This document shows, piece by piece, positions 62,941-64,000 of a DNA stretch of 64,000 nucleotides (positions are counted from its first letter, which is position 1; every line of letters starts with the position of its first letter). The notes below the pieces were generated by a model. The model had not been told where the DNA came from. It saw only the letters and a program-made list of their open reading frames with translations, and ran no database searches. Origin of the DNA: Epiperipatus broadwayi (Eukaryota > Onychophora > Udeonychophora > Euonychophora > Peripatidae); NCBI GenBank assembly GCA_028023455.1, contig JAQFVV010000032.1:1242001-1306000 (forward strand), read 5' to 3'. The position numbers were made by a program, and so were the translations under genes.

Positions 62941-64000
62941 TACCAGAAAATAAGCTTAAAAATTAATTTACTATATTTAACTCTTGCACACTGTATTCCG
63001 CATATAAATATGAATTAAAAGCAAATTTTTAAAATAGTAAAAAATGTTATAATGGTACTATCATCTAATAGTTACTGTTAATCCACATGACAGTGTTACC
63101 ATTTGTTCTGCAATAACACAATGTGTACTGTTTAATCTGGAAATTCCTTTCACAACTTGTGCATTTTTTATTTCATTATTTTTTAAAAAAGCATTTCATA
63201 TACAACATTTAAATCTATGATAATTTTATCATTCTCTAACTTGAAAATCATTTCTTTCCTGAATAAAATTCATGATATATTTCTAATTATATTGTTCTAC
63301 TTCATGTCTAAATAATTATGCAATATACATATAGAATTTTTTTTTAAAAAAAAAAAAAGTGCAAATAAGTGGATAAAAAAATTAAAAGTGATAAAATCTA
63401 GATGCCAGGTGAACAATCAGAATTCTAAAATGTGTTATGTAAACCAATGGAATTCATTATATTTGTATTTACTCATTTAGCAATTGACATTCAGAATTAA
63501 ACTATGAATTGTTTACTTTATATTAATAAGAGATCAAGATAAACTTTATTTAATTATATTTTCTTTACAATAATTAAGTTGAAAAATAATTTTATTTTTT
63601 TATAAATTTTTATGTAAACTGAAGTTTAGATTATATGAAAAATTAAGTCTTGATTTAATTACATGGAATGTTTAGCATTATTAATTTAAAATTTATTAAT
63701 TTATAAACAGTGCATTAAAAAAAAGTGTGATCAGTTTAAACTTAAAACTTTCTAGTATTGTAACTTATAATATTAAATGTTTAATTTTTAAATTTAGTTT
63801 AGGCACATATCATTTGAGAAAATAAATTTAATATCTCAAATAATATATAAAATTGTCTAATATTTGATAAACAATTACCAAAACATCTAAAGATTGAGAT
63901 TTTGAGAAATAAAGCTAATAATGTGAATAAAGTGCATAAGACAATACCTGTATAAAAATCCCACTCTATTGGGATATTAAAAGAAAAATTTCAAAAATAC
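62941..64000. other. AT-rich stretch with nothing recognised
   Basis: No gene, RNA or repeat supported. Confidence 0.5.

Overview
The window is non-coding, repeat-dominated DNA from a eukaryotic nuclear genome. It is very AT-rich, with kilobase-scale stretches lacking any plausible gene, trinucleotide microsatellites hundreds of bases long, tRNA-derived SINE pieces, an RTE-like LINE fragment, hairpin MITEs, a tandem satellite and two complete LTR retrotransposon insertions. The combination suggests an invertebrate, and a mollusc (perhaps a cephalopod) is my best guess. That guess is inference only. I see no host gene I can defend. The longest open frames belong to mobile elements or are microsatellite artefacts.

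Layout. 1-8439: AT-rich flank without a recognisable gene. A CpG-containing patch near 7.5-7.7 kb carries a TCTCGCGAGA motif and a 57-codon frame. 8440-20912: element 1, a 12.5 kb LTR retrotransposon on the minus strand with 4.59 kb LTRs that are almost identical and only 3.29 kb of internal DNA. The internal part holds a long coiled-coil (gag-like) frame broken by a 19-base deletion, and a 62-codon remnant of the integrase GPY/F tail; protease, RT, RNase H and the integrase core are missing. 20968-31772: element 2, a 10.8 kb LTR retrotransposon on the plus strand with 2.77 kb LTRs and a badly broken gag-like frame. Both are TG...CA bounded with 4-bp target duplications (ATAT and ATAC). They lie head to head, 55 bp apart.

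31773-37629: AT-rich DNA holding an approximately 930 bp polypyrimidine tract dominated by (TTC)n, a tRNA-like SINE and short tandem duplications. 37630-38129: a 500-base assembly gap. 38130-39559: a 473-bp repeat unit arranged as a large inverted repeat. 40.3-42.6 kb: two compound trinucleotide arrays, one at the tail of a duplicated LINE-like 3' end. 44.7-45.2 kb: a diverged copy of the satellite found further right. 46.4-47.2 kb: a 5'-inverted RTE-like LINE. 48-53 kb: several hairpin or inverted-repeat elements and two tRNA-derived retroposons, one with a perfect 16-bp target duplication. 53.2-59.3 kb: an approximately 410-bp satellite, first as an inverted four-unit cluster, then as a ten-unit direct array carrying many small indels. 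59.3-64 kb: AT-rich DNA with diverged repeats and a palindrome.

There is no pathway or operon to describe. The main story is two giant-LTR, pol-deleted retrotransposons that must have been mobilised in trans, and a satellite family present in three states of divergence and orientation.
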